64,000 nt of DNA from Glutamicibacter sp002979865 (GTDB taxonomy: Bacteria; Actinomycetota; Actinomycetes; Actinomycetales; Micrococcaceae), in NCBI RefSeq assembly GCF_050030965.1, contig NZ_CP188297.1:1860001-1924000 (forward strand), read 5' to 3'. This document shows positions 1-9,089 of the stretch, in pieces. Under the pieces are notes generated by a model that saw only the letters and a list, made by a program, of their open reading frames with translations, was not told the DNA's origin and did not search any database. Both the position numbers and the translations under genes were made by a program. Numbering within the stretch: position 1 is the stretch's first letter; every line of letters begins with the position of its first letter.

Positions 1-1
1 T

Positions 2-307
2 CTGGATGTCGCCCATCAGGTGGAGCTGCTGGACCTGTTCGCCCGGCAACGCGATGCGGGAAAAACCGTGGTCGCGGTGCTGCACGACATCAATCAGGCA
101 GTGCGATACGCCGACACCGTGGTGATGATGCGTGGCGGAAAGATACTGGCTTCCGGCGCACCAGAAGATGTCATTACGGCGCAGAGCCTTGGCGAGGCAT
201 TTGGCGTGCACTGCGAGATTCACCCCGATCCGGTGACATCCGGTCCGATGATGGTCGCCGTCCCCGGCAGGCTGCGTCACGAGTCCGCGCCGAAATCAGT
301 CGATTGA
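2..307 (+). CDS. Iron-siderophore ABC transporter ATP-binding protein, C-terminal fragment
   Basis: The reading frame is open from the window edge, so this is the 3' end of a longer gene. The visible part holds the Walker B-distal region, with an H-loop (AVLHDINQA) and the typical FecE/FepC tail (ADTVVMMRGGKILASG, then GAPEDVIT). Proteins of this family energise uptake of ferric siderophores or haem at the cytoplasmic membrane. The family is clear from the tail, but the substrate cannot be read from it. The Walker A motif and the start lie outside the window. Confidence 0.8.
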   Translation: MDVAHQVELLDLFARQRDAGKTVVAVLHDINQAVRYADTVVMMRGGKILASGAPEDVITAQSLGEAFGVHCEIHPDPVTSGPMMVAVPGRLRHESAPKSVD

Positions 308-544
308 TAGCTCGGATCCGGGGTGGCCCACGGCGCAAGATGCTGCCATGGGCAAGAACCCGGTCGCTTGGTTGAGCCTTGGTGGGGGAGTTTAGAGACC
401 ATCCCATGAACCGGGCTGGATACGAGCTTCCTGACTGCTTGGGAACCGGTCCGGATAGCCGGGGCTCTTGGTGCGCAAGTTTGGCTAACGGGGTAGTTCC
501 CGCAGCCTTTTGTGCAGTGGTCAAGCGCCGCGGGCTGGCATCAG

Positions 545-1762
545 CTACCGGGATCGCCGAGCGGACTCGAAGGGCGAGTTCTTGCGCGAAAGCAGCAAGG
601 TCAGCATTGCCCCGAGCAGCGCGAAGCCTGTGGTCAGCAACCAGGTGGCATTCCAGCCGCCGGTGATTGTGGCCATGGATGCCAGCAGCATCGGGCCGGT
701 GAAGTTGCCGATGTTGAAGATCTGCTGGGTCAAGCCCATCGAGGCAGGGGCCGAACCGCCGGGCGGAGCCAGATCGACCACCACGCGGGTCATGGTGGTC
801 GGGATGGCCGCTCCGGCCAGCGAGAAGAAGCCAACGCAGATCATCTGGATCCACAGCAACCCAGGCGGGTAGTCGAAGGCGAAGGTGCAGAACGATGCCA
901 GGGACATCAGCGCGAAGCCGGCTAGCAGCAGCGTGCGCCCATTGGCGCCACGCTGGAGCAGCCCTCCGCAGATGATCGCGCCCACCGCGTTCAGCCCGCC
1001 CACCACGGCGGAAGCCAAACCACCGGCCACCGGATCCAGGCCGAATTCCTCGTAGATGGTGGGCAGGAACCCCACTACTGCCATCCATTGCACCGTGTAG
1101 CAGCCGAAAATCAGGCCGCTGATCCACACGCGCGATGCCCGGGCGGTGATGGCGATGCGCCGGGCGGCCTCACGCAGGGCCGCCGATCCGGCGGGTTCAT
1201 CCGCACCCACGAACTTGAGGATCAGCGGAATCGGCAGCAGGGTGATGAACGCGAGGATGCCCCACCACAGGTGCCATGACAGGTGCTGGAGCACCAGCGC
1301 CGTGGAGAAGACCCCGATGAAGGTGGCCATGCCCATGTAGGCGGCCCACCACCCCACGGCCATGTTCAGGTTCCGGATGGGGGCATGGAGGCGCACCAGC
1401 CCCGGCCCCATGACGGTAGCCATGATCACGCCCGCCCCTTCCAGGACGCGGGTGGCCAGCAGCAGCGGAGCGCTGGGGGACAAGGCGCCCAGCGCGCTGC
1501 CCAGCACCAGCAGCAGCAAGCCGAGGATCAGTGTGCGGCGCTGGGAGATGACTTCCGAAAGCAGGGAAACGGCCAGGCCGCCGGCCATGCCGGCTACCTG
1601 GACCACGCCCAGCAGCACGCCGGAGAAAATCAGCGAGAAGCCCAATTCGTCCTGGATCACGGTCAGCGCGGGGGCGAGCTTCCAGATGTGCAGGCCGGCC
1701 ACCACGCCGGAGGCCACGATGATGATCCAGGCCGCGTTGGTCCGTTGCTGGACTTGTTCCAT
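545..1762 (-). CDS. MFS transporter
   Basis: About 405 residues with 12 predicted hydrophobic segments, consistent with a major facilitator superfamily permease. The start chosen is the ATG of MEQVQQRTNAAW, because the first membrane segment (WIIIVASGVVAGLHIW) follows at once. The frame stays open upstream, but that sequence is rich in Pro, Arg and Cys and looks non-coding. The loop after TM2 (SEVISQRRTLILG) fits the MFS cytoplasmic motif. The substrate is unknown. It is divergent from the lipoprotein/CDF pair at 2056, with about 290 bp between. Confidence 0.85.
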   Translation of the reverse strand: MEQVQQRTNAAWIIIVASGVVAGLHIWKLAPALTVIQDELGFSLIFSGVLLGVVQVAGMAGGLAVSLLSEVISQRRTLILGLLLLVLGSALGALSPSAPLLLATRVLEGAGVIMATVMGPGLVRLHAPIRNLNMAVGWWAAYMGMATFIGVFSTALVLQHLSWHLWWGILAFITLLPIPLILKFVGADEPAGSAALREAARRIAITARASRVWISGLIFGCYTVQWMAVVGFLPTIYEEFGLDPVAGGLASAVVGGLNAVGAIICGGLLQRGANGRTLLLAGFALMSLASFCTFAFDYPPGLLWIQMICVGFFSLAGAAIPTTMTRVVVDLAPPGGSAPASMGLTQQIFNIGNFTGPMLLASMATITGGWNATWLLTTGFALLGAMLTLLLSRKNSPFESARRSR

Positions 1763-2055
1763 TTTGGCTTGCACTGCCGCCGATGCCTCCTCGCATAGGA
1801 CGCGCCAACTGGTGCTCGGCGCTATTGTCCACTTCGGATTGTGGCACGGGCCGGGCAGCGATCCGGCATTCGTGTCATTGAACGGGAATCCCTGCCGGCG
1901 GAACTCCGGGCTGGATCCACTAGCCCAGGGCGAATTCTCCTTCGGCAGGTTGCAGGTGCGAGCTGAGAGTTCGCCGATATTTCCCGGGCGTTGCATTGCA
2001 GCACGAGTCCTCGGAGTAGTTTGGAGGCCAACCCGGCCGATCAAGCTCAGGAGGA

Positions 2056-2556
2056 ATGGTGTTCCGGCACAGTTCGTCCCGCACCCGGCAAGTGAAGGCA
2101 GCAGCGGCTCTTGGATGCGTCTTCATGGCGACAGCCTGCTTCCCAGCGGTGCCGGTGGACCCCGAAGGAACCCTGGACACGGTTCGTTCCGGGACGCTTC
2201 GGGCCGGAGTATCTCCTGCTTCGGATTTCGTGGAAATCCGGGATGGAGTACCCCAGGGCGCCGAACCAGCGCTCATAGAAGACTTTGCCCAGCATGCAGG
2301 TGCCGAAATCCAATGGACCATTGGTGGCGAAGAACAGCTAGTGAAGCAGCTGGAAGCAGGCCAGCTGGATTTGGTGGCGGGAGGCATCACCTCCAAGACG
2401 CCGTGGTCGGAAAAGGCTGGAGTCACTCGTCCCTACACGACCGCCATTGACGCCAAGGGCAAGGAAAGGAAAATAGTCCTGCTCGTGCCTCCAGGCGAAA
2501 ATGCTTTCCTGTCCGAGCTGGAGTACTTCCTGGACCAGACGCAGGAGATGCCATGA
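2056..2556 (+). CDS. Short family-3 substrate-binding lipoprotein
   Basis: A 166-residue predicted lipoprotein with an N-terminal signal and lipobox ending at Cys28 (MATAC). The body resembles SBP family 3: GTLRAGVSPA near residue 50, then IEDFAQHAGAEIQW, then QLEAGQLDLVAGGIT. It is much shorter than the usual 250-300 residues. It appears to lack most of the second lobe yet keeps a terminal helix (AFLSELEYFLDQ). Its stop overlaps the start of the CDF transporter (ATGA), so the two are translationally coupled. A role as an extracellular ligand or metal sensor/chaperone for that transporter is an inference. Confidence 0.75.
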   Translation: MVFRHSSSRTRQVKAAAALGCVFMATACFPAVPVDPEGTLDTVRSGTLRAGVSPASDFVEIRDGVPQGAEPALIEDFAQHAGAEIQWTIGGEEQLVKQLEAGQLDLVAGGITSKTPWSEKAGVTRPYTTAIDAKGKERKIVLLVPPGENAFLSELEYFLDQTQEMP

Positions 2557-3515
2557 AAAACGCTGCCGGAACGCACTTGCCTCCCGAGCAACGCGAACTC
2601 ATGGCGCGCGCTGCGAAGCTCGAGTGGATCAGCATCGGATACACGGCGCTCACCATTACCCTTGTGGCACTAGTGGTGGGAAATTCGCAGGCCATGCGCA
2701 CAGCGTGGATCGAAGACATGCTCTCAGTCCTGCCGCAGCTGGCCTTTTTGGCATCACTGCAGTTCACCCGGAGGGCTCGTCGGCGCTCGCACCCCTACGG
2801 CTACCACCGGTCCATGGGAGCCGGGCATCTGGTCGCAGGAGTGGCGTTGCTGGTCGTCGGAGCGATGCTCGCGTACGAATCGGTATCGGCTCTGGTTAAA
2901 CTGGAGCACCCGACCATCGGAACCATGAACCTGTTTGGCCATACGGTATGGCAAGGATGGATCATGATGGCGGTCATGGCGCTGATCGCGGCACCGGCCG
3001 TGGTGCTGGGACGGTTGAAAATCAAGATTGCCCAACCGCTGCACAATAAGCTGCTCTACGCCGACTCCAAGATGGCCAAGGCCGACTGGCAGACCAATGC
3101 TGCTTCGATCGTCGGTGTCGCCGGAATCGGCGTTGGATTGTGGTGGCTTGATTCCACCGCGGCGCTGGTGATCGCTGCCGGCATTCTCAAGGACGGCTGG
3201 GACAGCACGAAGTCCGCAACCTCGGATTTGCTGGATCGCCGTTCCAAAGGTGTCGACGGCACGGATCCGCACCCGCTGATCCCGGCCATGGAGGAACAGC
3301 TCCATGCCCTGGATTGGGTTCGCACTGCGGGATTGAGGGTCCGCGAACTCGGCCAGGTCCAGCACACGGAAGCGTTCATCGTTCCGGAATCCGATACCGT
3401 GACGCTGGCCCAATCCGAGGAAGCGCGAAAAGTGCTAGAGGGAACCGACTGGAAAGCGTATGACGTGGTGGTGACGATAGTTCCCGAGCTGCCTGAGTTC
3501 CTCAAGCAGGACTGA
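2553..3515 (+). CDS. Cation diffusion facilitator (CDF) family transporter
   Basis: 320 residues with about six membrane segments in the first 210 and a soluble C-terminal domain, as in CDF metal/proton antiporters. The family signature HPYGYHR is at residues 80-86. The usual TM2 and TM5 metal-site patterns (D/HxxxD and HxxxD) are not obvious. TM2 reads WIEDMLSVLPQ and TM5 reads ADSKMAKADWQTN, so metal specificity is uncertain. The C-terminal part (VRTAGLRVREL, then HTEAFIVPESDTV) fits the cytoplasmic ferredoxin-like domain. It is coupled by ATGA overlap to the lipoprotein before it. Confidence 0.85.
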   Translation: MKNAAGTHLPPEQRELMARAAKLEWISIGYTALTITLVALVVGNSQAMRTAWIEDMLSVLPQLAFLASLQFTRRARRRSHPYGYHRSMGAGHLVAGVALLVVGAMLAYESVSALVKLEHPTIGTMNLFGHTVWQGWIMMAVMALIAAPAVVLGRLKIKIAQPLHNKLLYADSKMAKADWQTNAASIVGVAGIGVGLWWLDSTAALVIAAGILKDGWDSTKSATSDLLDRRSKGVDGTDPHPLIPAMEEQLHALDWVRTAGLRVRELGQVQHTEAFIVPESDTVTLAQSEEARKVLEGTDWKAYDVVVTIVPELPEFLKQD

Positions 3516-3635
3516 AAACCGAGGCCCGGGCCCTTCGCTTGAAGCGCAGTGGAAGCACGGCGATCCGGCGAGGAGAACCGGCGAGGCAGGGTGCTGGCGC
3601 TGGAGCTAGCAGCCCGCCTTGGCTGCCCCGCCGGA

Positions 3636-4076
3636 CTAGCCGATATCGGTGGGTGACGTGGCTACTTGGCCAGGCCAGTCACTGCGCACGAAGCAGGGAA
3701 TCTCATGGATTGCCGCGCTATGGGACCAGAAAGCGACGCGAAAGGGCATCATTTTCTCCGTGTGCTGCCGGGAGCAGAGTTCGCTGATGGTGGTTCCAGC
3801 TGGCAAATGGGGAACTTTGGGAAACAGCGGGCTGGGTACCGTGATGTGCCATAGCTGCAGGTCATCGGTTTGGTCATCGTCAAGAACCATGAGTACAGCC
3901 CGGCCATGGACCGATACGAAGCCCATTACTTCATCTACTGGATCAGTGCGTTGCGCGAATACCACGGGCATGCCCTCCATCCAGCCGTACGCAGTGAGAT
4001 GGGTTCTGGCCTCGGGGCAATGCAAAAGTTTTTCGACGCGGTGCATGGCGCGCATATTTAGTTCAGGCATGTTCAT
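3636..4076 (-). CDS. Hypothetical protein
   Basis: A 146-residue soluble protein of no family I recognise. The ATG is preceded by a good ribosome binding site (GGAGGA on the minus strand at about 4082-4087), which favours this strand over the overlapping plus-strand frame. The sequence is Met-rich at the N-terminus (MNMPELNMRAMH) and has a beta-rich middle (MGFVSVHGRAVLMVLDDDQ). No signal peptide or membrane segment is visible. It stands alone between the CDF gene and a long non-coding stretch. Confidence 0.55.
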   Translation of the reverse strand: MNMPELNMRAMHRVEKLLHCPEARTHLTAYGWMEGMPVVFAQRTDPVDEVMGFVSVHGRAVLMVLDDDQTDDLQLWHITVPSPLFPKVPHLPAGTTISELCSRQHTEKMMPFRVAFWSHSAAIHEIPCFVRSDWPGQVATSPTDIG

Positions 4077-4672
4077 TTAATCCTCCGCTGATGGCAGCTC
4101 TCCGAAAGGTGACCGCCCACGAAGTTCTGCGGCATAAAGCCGCGGAATCCCCCGGGTTTCGCCTTTGGCGCTCGGTGTTCATCGTGGAGTGTTCTTCTGA
4201 TAATACATCTTGTTTCCAACCGCCGAGCGGCGCCTTATGTGGACACATGCCCAATGTGGTGCAATTCGCAGGTTTTCAAGTGGGATGTCCCTGCGCAAGC
4301 AGTGGAGCAGAGATCCATTTAGCAGAACGAGATTGCCGGGCTAACTAGAGTCGAAGAATTGAATGAATAGCGAATGGGCACTTTCCTGTTTCGCCTCTTA
4401 AAGCTGTGGATCGAAGTAATTCTGCACTCAATACCCAGAGCGTTTTGGACCGCGCAGGTCCCGGAAAAGCTTCAGATGCCTGAAGCGGCGCGTATCAACG
4501 AGCCGGTCAAGTGCTTGGAAGGAATATAACTGTAGGCTATATAACCCTCGTTGGTCTCGCTTGGCTTGAAATCTTTCGTTAGTCCGGCTCATGATCGAAG
4601 CGTTGCGTCTAGCCCGGTGTTGGTCTTGCTCTTCAGGACCGTGTCGGGTTGCTGGGTGCTGATCTTTGGCGT
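4077..4672. other. Non-coding stretch
   Basis: About 600 bp with no frame that has both a ribosome site and a recognisable product. GC is lower than in flanking genes. I see no transposon ends or RNA gene here. Confidence 0.5.
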
Positions 4673-4725
4673 AAAAAGGTACGGTCGTTGCAACGCCTGA
4701 TTGTTCAGGATGTTGCAACGACCGT
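4673..4725 (-). terminator. Rho-independent terminator of the cold-shock gene
   Basis: A perfect 14-bp inverted repeat (ACGGTCGTTGCAAC at 4681-4694 and its complement at 4712-4725). On the minus strand it is followed by a run of five Ts (4677-4673). It sits about 50 bp past the csp stop codon. Confidence 0.8.
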
Positions 4726-4777
4726 TAGAACCCGTCGACCGCCTGCCCCGCTTTTGGGGTGATCGGCCTAAACGCGC

Positions 4778-4981
4778 TTAGCGTGCCTGGATGTCCGCAG
4801 CCTGAGGTCCCTTTGGACCGGATTCAAGCTTGTATTCGACCGATTGTCCTTCTTCAAGATTCTTGAATCCGAAACTCTGAATTGCGCTGTAATGCGCGAA
4901 AACGTCAGCGGATCCATCAGAAGGCTCAATGAAACCGAAGCCCTTTTCGGAGTTGAACCACTTTACAGTGCCAGTAGCCAT
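4778..4981 (-). CDS. cspA: Cold-shock protein, CspA family
   Basis: 67 residues, the standard size of a bacterial cold-shock domain protein, an RNA/ssDNA-binding OB fold that melts mRNA structure. RNP1 is KGFGFIEP and RNP2 is DVFAHYSAI; the N-terminus MATGTVKWFN is diagnostic. The start is fixed by that motif. The frame runs on upstream, but that part lies in the leader. AGGAA precedes the ATG. It is monocistronic, with a clear terminator downstream and a long upstream region. Confidence 0.95.
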   Translation of the reverse strand: MATGTVKWFNSEKGFGFIEPSDGSADVFAHYSAIQSFGFKNLEEGQSVEYKLESGPKGPQAADIQAR

Positions 4982-5445
4982 GTGTATTCCTAAATCGTAA
5001 TTCGCGATATGTCGCGATTTGAGCTTGTGCCACCGTAGCAGCACTGAAGCCATTATTTTTGTTGCATCCCGTGAAACTTAATCAAGCATGAATAGCTTGG
5101 AGAGCCAGAACATCGAATTCTGAGTTCTGGAGTAAGAATTCACTGGAGACGCATGTAATAGCGGTCGAAGAGGTTCTATAGAAACGCAGTTTCAAACCGA
5201 CTGCCCCACCACGGAAGTGGGGACGAATATTTCAAGTGATGCGATTCGCTCTCATGGGAAAAATTCCGAGGAAACGCTTATTAAAAATCCAAGGGAGGAA
5301 CAATAGGAATTTTCAATTTTCCTTATTGGCTCTAATATCTAGACTACCATGAGGAGCTCACTTAATCTCGCCGGTTTGCTGTGAGGGGAAGCCGAAGTCC
5401 TGCCAGGGGAGCTGATTTCGTTGTTCTGTGCCTGCAGCAAGACCG
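4982..5445. other. Upstream region of cspA; otherwise empty
   Basis: About 460 bp between cspA and the desaturase, both on the minus strand. It is AT-richer than its surroundings. Two TCGCGA palindromes, 10 bp apart (5002-5007 and 5012-5017), lie just before the csp ribosome site. A short hairpin (CCCCAC/GTGGGG, 5204-5222) lies further up. These could belong to the structured leader usual for csp mRNAs. No open frame is convincing. Confidence 0.4.
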
Positions 5446-6543
5446 TTATGGGATTCGGTATCCGGAGATGATTGGGCACTCGAATGGATCCCGGGCCGAT
5501 AGCCCGACCTTGTTCAGGTAGGTGATCACCTGTGCGTAGGATTCGCGGACACTGGCCACGGTGTACGGGACCTGGTGCTCGTCGCAGTACTGGCGCACGA
5601 TGCGCGAGACGCCGGCCAGGTTGGCGCGCGGCATGGACGGGAACAGGTGGTGCTCTACCTGGTAGTTCAATCCGCCGTAGACGTGGGAGAGCACGCGGTT
5701 TCCCCAGCTGGACTTGGCCATGACATTGCGTCCGGTCAGTACCTGGCGGGAGAAGAAGTCGATGCGGGCGTCCTGGGGAACCATCGGCATGCCCTTGTGG
5801 TTCGGGGCGAAGGAGGCACCCATGTAGACGCCGAAGACTGCCAGCTGCACGCCGAGGAAGGCGAAAGCCATGCCCACTGGCAGGAAGTAGAACACGATCG
5901 CCAGGTAGATGGCGATGCGCAGTGCAATGCCGGTCATCTCGCGCTTGCGGTTCTTGACCCGGCCGGCCTTGAACAGGTACTTGATCGAATGCATATGCAG
6001 ATTCAAGCCCTCAAGGGTGAGCAGCGGGAAGAACAGGTAGCCCTGGCGGTTGGTGATCCACTTGAGCAGGCCGCGCTGGCGCTTGGCGTCCTCGGTCTGG
6101 AAGGAGATGGTGTCCCACTCGATGTCCGGATCCTTGCCCACGGTATTGGGGGTGGCGTGGTGCTTGTTGTGCTTGTTCATCCACCACTGGTAGCTGATGC
6201 CCACGACGATATTGGCCAGGAACTGGCCCAGCTTGTCATTGCGCTTGTGCGAAGCCAGGATCTGGCGGTGTGCCGCCTCGTGCGCCAGGAACGCGAATTG
6301 GGTGAGCAGCAGGCCCAAGGCTGCGGCCATCAGCAACTGGAACCAGCTGTCGCCCAGGAGGATGAAACCGGTAACGGTGCCGGCTAGCAGCACCGTCAGC
6401 ACGATGCCCAACCCGAGATAGTGCCCGCGGCGGCGGCCGACCAGTCCAGCTTCGGTGACCAGCTTCTTGACGTGGAAGAAACTTTGAGGATCACCGGGTT
6501 TAACGGTGGGTGCTGGAGCGTCCAGCAGAGAACTGCGAGGCAA
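5446..6543 (-). CDS. Membrane fatty acid desaturase
   Basis: 365 residues, a diiron membrane desaturase that introduces double bonds in acyl lipids. All three histidine boxes are present: HEAAH (88-92), HNKHH (125-129) and QVEHH (295-299). The Gln in the third box is typical of linoleoyl-CoA/front-end-type and DesA3-like actinobacterial enzymes; no cytochrome b5 domain is fused. Hydrophobic pairs around 45-85 and 205-240 fit the four-helix topology. The electron donor is not encoded nearby. It may contribute to membrane fluidity; the neighbouring csp is suggestive only. Confidence 0.9.
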   Translation of the reverse strand: MPRSSLLDAPAPTVKPGDPQSFFHVKKLVTEAGLVGRRRGHYLGLGIVLTVLLAGTVTGFILLGDSWFQLLMAAALGLLLTQFAFLAHEAAHRQILASHKRNDKLGQFLANIVVGISYQWWMNKHNKHHATPNTVGKDPDIEWDTISFQTEDAKRQRGLLKWITNRQGYLFFPLLTLEGLNLHMHSIKYLFKAGRVKNRKREMTGIALRIAIYLAIVFYFLPVGMAFAFLGVQLAVFGVYMGASFAPNHKGMPMVPQDARIDFFSRQVLTGRNVMAKSSWGNRVLSHVYGGLNYQVEHHLFPSMPRANLAGVSRIVRQYCDEHQVPYTVASVRESYAQVITYLNKVGLSARDPFECPIISGYRIP

Positions 6544-6689
6544 ATATAATCCTTGATTGAAAGAGCTCGCTGCGTCGTGAACAATAAATTACCCGACCGA
6601 GCCTATTACCCCCATTCTACTCAGGTTCACGGCCGCTCTCGCTGTTCTTCCGCTGTCAGATTCTGCTCTTTCACATATTTCTTTGAGTT

Positions 6690-7160
6690 CTATCCAGCTT
6701 TGAGGGCCAGTGACGCTGCGATGCGTGTGAGCGCTTCCTCGTTGCCGATCTGCAGCAGCTCAGCGATCATCGCGACCATTGCTTCACCTAGCCGTGCAAG
6801 GATGGCCACGGCTTGCGTGTTGCCTCCTTCCAGCTCGGAGGCGATGATCAGGAAGGCTTCTCGGTCTTGGCGGACCAGTGATGTCAGTAGTGCGATACCT
6901 AGTGCTGCTTCAGGGCTGTTGCCCATGAGATATTCCCATCGATGAAGATAAATTCGGATGTTTCTTCCGTACACGCGGCGCAACGTCGGCAGCATCTTGA
7001 GCCTAGCAGGGTATTGAGGGAGCAGCTTCTCGTAATACAGCGCCTGCCAAGCGCCCAGCGCTGGATCCCGAATAATCGATCGCAGTAGGGCCCATGGAGC
7101 AACTGTAGTAACTCTGTGTAACTTCCAGTGCCTCTGAAGTGCCCGGGCCCACTGCTTCAA
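6690..7160 (-). CDS. Hypothetical protein
   Basis: 156 residues from a TTG codon; the frame is closed by a TAA 18 bp upstream of that codon. The N-terminal third is basic (WARALQRHWKLHRV, then RRVYGRNIRIYLHRW). The C-terminal half looks helical and hydrophobic (SPEAALGIALLTSLVRQ, then GEAMVAMIAELLQIG). I do not recognise a family. There is no clear ribosome site, so the start is uncertain. Confidence 0.45.
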   Translation of the reverse strand: MKQWARALQRHWKLHRVTTVAPWALLRSIIRDPALGAWQALYYEKLLPQYPARLKMLPTLRRVYGRNIRIYLHRWEYLMGNSPEAALGIALLTSLVRQDREAFLIIASELEGGNTQAVAILARLGEAMVAMIAELLQIGNEEALTRIAASLALKAG

Positions 7161-7848
7161 AGCTGTGACATTAGTGGCTTAGGGGCATGACTCTCCTTGA
7201 TTAGCGAGCACGGACCTGACGACCAGTGCGGCCCTGAAAGTTCGTTATTCGAAAGTGCGAGCGAGTGATTGATGCCAAGTAATTGGTCCCTTGCTGGAGT
7301 AGCAGACGGGCCTACTCGATACTAAAGTGGCAACGCGACAGCCCTAGGGAACCTGTTTTTCATCTTGGGGAAATGAACGAGTCGACACCTAGCAGTTGGG
7401 TGTGGACATGGAGCAAAAGATTCTGGACCGGGTTTGTTGTCAGAGGTGCGAGCAACTTCTGGGCGCCAGTATTGTCGGCAGTTTTACACGGCATGACCTG
7501 CTTACTTGCCAGATTGAATGTGCCAATAAGAGTGGGCGGCGACAGGTGCTCCCTGACGACTCCGGTAAGTTCTGCCTCTAATCGGTTGCCATCATGATCC
7601 CAACCCAATCCCGGTCGCAGCTCCCACTGGCTATGGAAAAGCTGGGACAAGACATCATGTCGAGATTGGCCGGCCGACAGCCCTATGTTCCTCAGGGATA
7701 AGGTGCTGTCGAGAACATAGCTGGGGAGCACGATCAGGGGCTTACCTTGGCTTTTCCTCCCAATGGTGGTTATATCCCGGGGATGCTGGCACGATCATCC
7801 TACTGCCACTATTGCTGACCGTGCGATCAGCGTGAACAAAGGAGCATC
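7161..7848. other. Mostly unassigned stretch upstream of the diiron gene
   Basis: Nearly 700 bp. Two mutually overlapping frames exist: a minus-strand GTG frame at 7360-7731 (123 residues) and a plus-strand frame at 7283-7597. Neither has a ribosome site or recognisable domain. The minus one has the more protein-like composition but I do not call it. AAAGGAGC before 7849 is the ribosome site of the next gene. Confidence 0.4.
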
Positions 7849-8877
7849 ATGCATCTGCCCGTACCCCGCGGAGACCTGTCCCAAGCGCTGAACAATGCGT
7901 TGCTGTGCAACCCCTCGGAGGAATACGCAGCCTATTTGGCAACGGTCGCAACTGATCGGTTGGCTGCGGCTTCGGATGTGCTGGATGACGGGGACCTGCA
8001 GCTGAGCCTTTTCGTGCTCTACGAACTGCACTATCGGGGATTTGAAGAAGTCGATGACCGCTGGGAATGGGACCCCGGGCTCCTTTCGCTTCGGGCCCGG
8101 ATCGAGGAGGCTTTCGAGCAAGCGCTGCGCGAGGCGGCAGGCTCGATTCCAAGCGTGGAACCCAGCTCCGCGAAAGTGGCCCAAGCCCTGTTCGAGCTTG
8201 CTGCTGATGATGCTGGGCCGTCGGTTTCGAAGTTCATCCAGCGCAAGGCCACTGCCGGCCAAGCACGCGAATTCCTGATACTGAAGTCGATTTACCAGCT
8301 CAAGGAAGCTGATCCGCATACCTGGGCGATCCCGAAACTCGAAGGCCGTGCAAAAGCCGCCATGGTGGAGATCCAGGCTGATGAATACGGAAATGGGCAG
8401 CTGCCGCGAATGCATAGCGAGCTGTTCAGGCAGACCATGAAGGGCGTGGGGTTGCGTGATGATTTCGGCGCGTACGTGGACCGCATACCGGCGGTGACGC
8501 TGGCGGCAGTGAACATGATTTCGCTCTTCGGCATGCACCGGCGCCTTCGGGGAGCCATCACTGGCCACCTGGCACTGTACGAGATGACTTCCTCAATACC
8601 CCAGGCCGCTTATGCCCGCGGGTTCCGGCGCCTGGGATATGAATCCCCGCTGACCGATTACTTCGATGAGCATGTGGAAGCTGATGCTGTCCATGAGCAA
8701 ATTGCCGGCCGCGACCTCGCGGGCGGACTGGCTGAAGACGAACCGGATCTGGTGCCCGACATACTCTTCGGAGCCCAAGCCGCGGCAGCGGTTGACGCGT
8801 TGGCAGGCGCGAAGTACTTGGACGCGTGGGAAGCTGGAAGGTCGGCGTTGCATGCCGGAGCGGGGGCAGTGGTATGA
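7849..8877 (+). CDS. Iron-containing redox enzyme family protein (haem-oxygenase-like diiron fold)
   Basis: 342 residues resembling the Haem_oxygenas_2 / HDO group, helical-bundle proteins that bind two irons and activate oxygen. Candidate ligand segments are ELHYRGFEEVDDRW (about 64-77), ALFELAADD, and the family-typical EIQADEYGNGQLPRMHSELF near residue 180. AAAGGAGC precedes the ATG. The stop overlaps the start of the CDGSH gene (ATGA), a strong sign of a functional pair. The substrate is unknown; SznF- and UndA-type relatives oxidise diverse small molecules. Confidence 0.8.
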   Translation: MHLPVPRGDLSQALNNALLCNPSEEYAAYLATVATDRLAAASDVLDDGDLQLSLFVLYELHYRGFEEVDDRWEWDPGLLSLRARIEEAFEQALREAAGSIPSVEPSSAKVAQALFELAADDAGPSVSKFIQRKATAGQAREFLILKSIYQLKEADPHTWAIPKLEGRAKAAMVEIQADEYGNGQLPRMHSELFRQTMKGVGLRDDFGAYVDRIPAVTLAAVNMISLFGMHRRLRGAITGHLALYEMTSSIPQAAYARGFRRLGYESPLTDYFDEHVEADAVHEQIAGRDLAGGLAEDEPDLVPDILFGAQAAAAVDALAGAKYLDAWEAGRSALHAGAGAVV

Positions 8878-9089
8878 GCGAGGGGCGCAGCGCTTCGGAA
8901 GCGGCCATGATTACTGTTTGCCCGCAGGGCCCATTGCTGCTCAGGGGAGAATTTGAAATCGTGGATGCCGAGGGGCAATCCATCGAGGCCCGGAAAGGGC
9001 CGGTCGCGCTATGCCGTTGCGGGGGCTCTGCCATCAAGCCTTTTTGCGATGGCACGCACAAGCTGATGAAGTTCGAGCGCCCGAAGTAG
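8874..9089 (+). CDS. CDGSH iron-sulfur domain protein
   Basis: 71 residues with a complete mitoNEET-type [2Fe-2S] motif: Cys47-x-Cys49, then GGS, Pro56, Cys58-Asp-Gly-Thr-His62. This 3Cys-1His site makes redox-active, acid-labile clusters. The start at 8874 is chosen because its ATGA overlaps the upstream stop and removes a Gly/Ser-rich leader. It is probably the electron or cluster partner of the diiron protein (inference from overlap). Confidence 0.9.
   Translation: MSEGRSASEAAMITVCPQGPLLLRGEFEIVDAEGQSIEARKGPVALCRCGGSAIKPFCDGTHKLMKFERPK

Noticed and set aside
174..1127. Long minus-strand open frame overlapping the MFS gene
   Set aside because: It lies in another frame of the clear MFS gene, with Arg/Pro/His-rich composition typical of a GC-rich shadow.
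1911..1946. GGATCCACTAG and GAATTC close together, looking like cloning-vector polylinker
   Set aside because: The surrounding sequence is not vector and matches between polylinker and genome are short; such sites occur by chance.
7360..7731. GTG-initiated 123-codon minus-strand frame
   Set aside because: No ribosome site, no domain, and overlapping frames of similar quality on the other strand.
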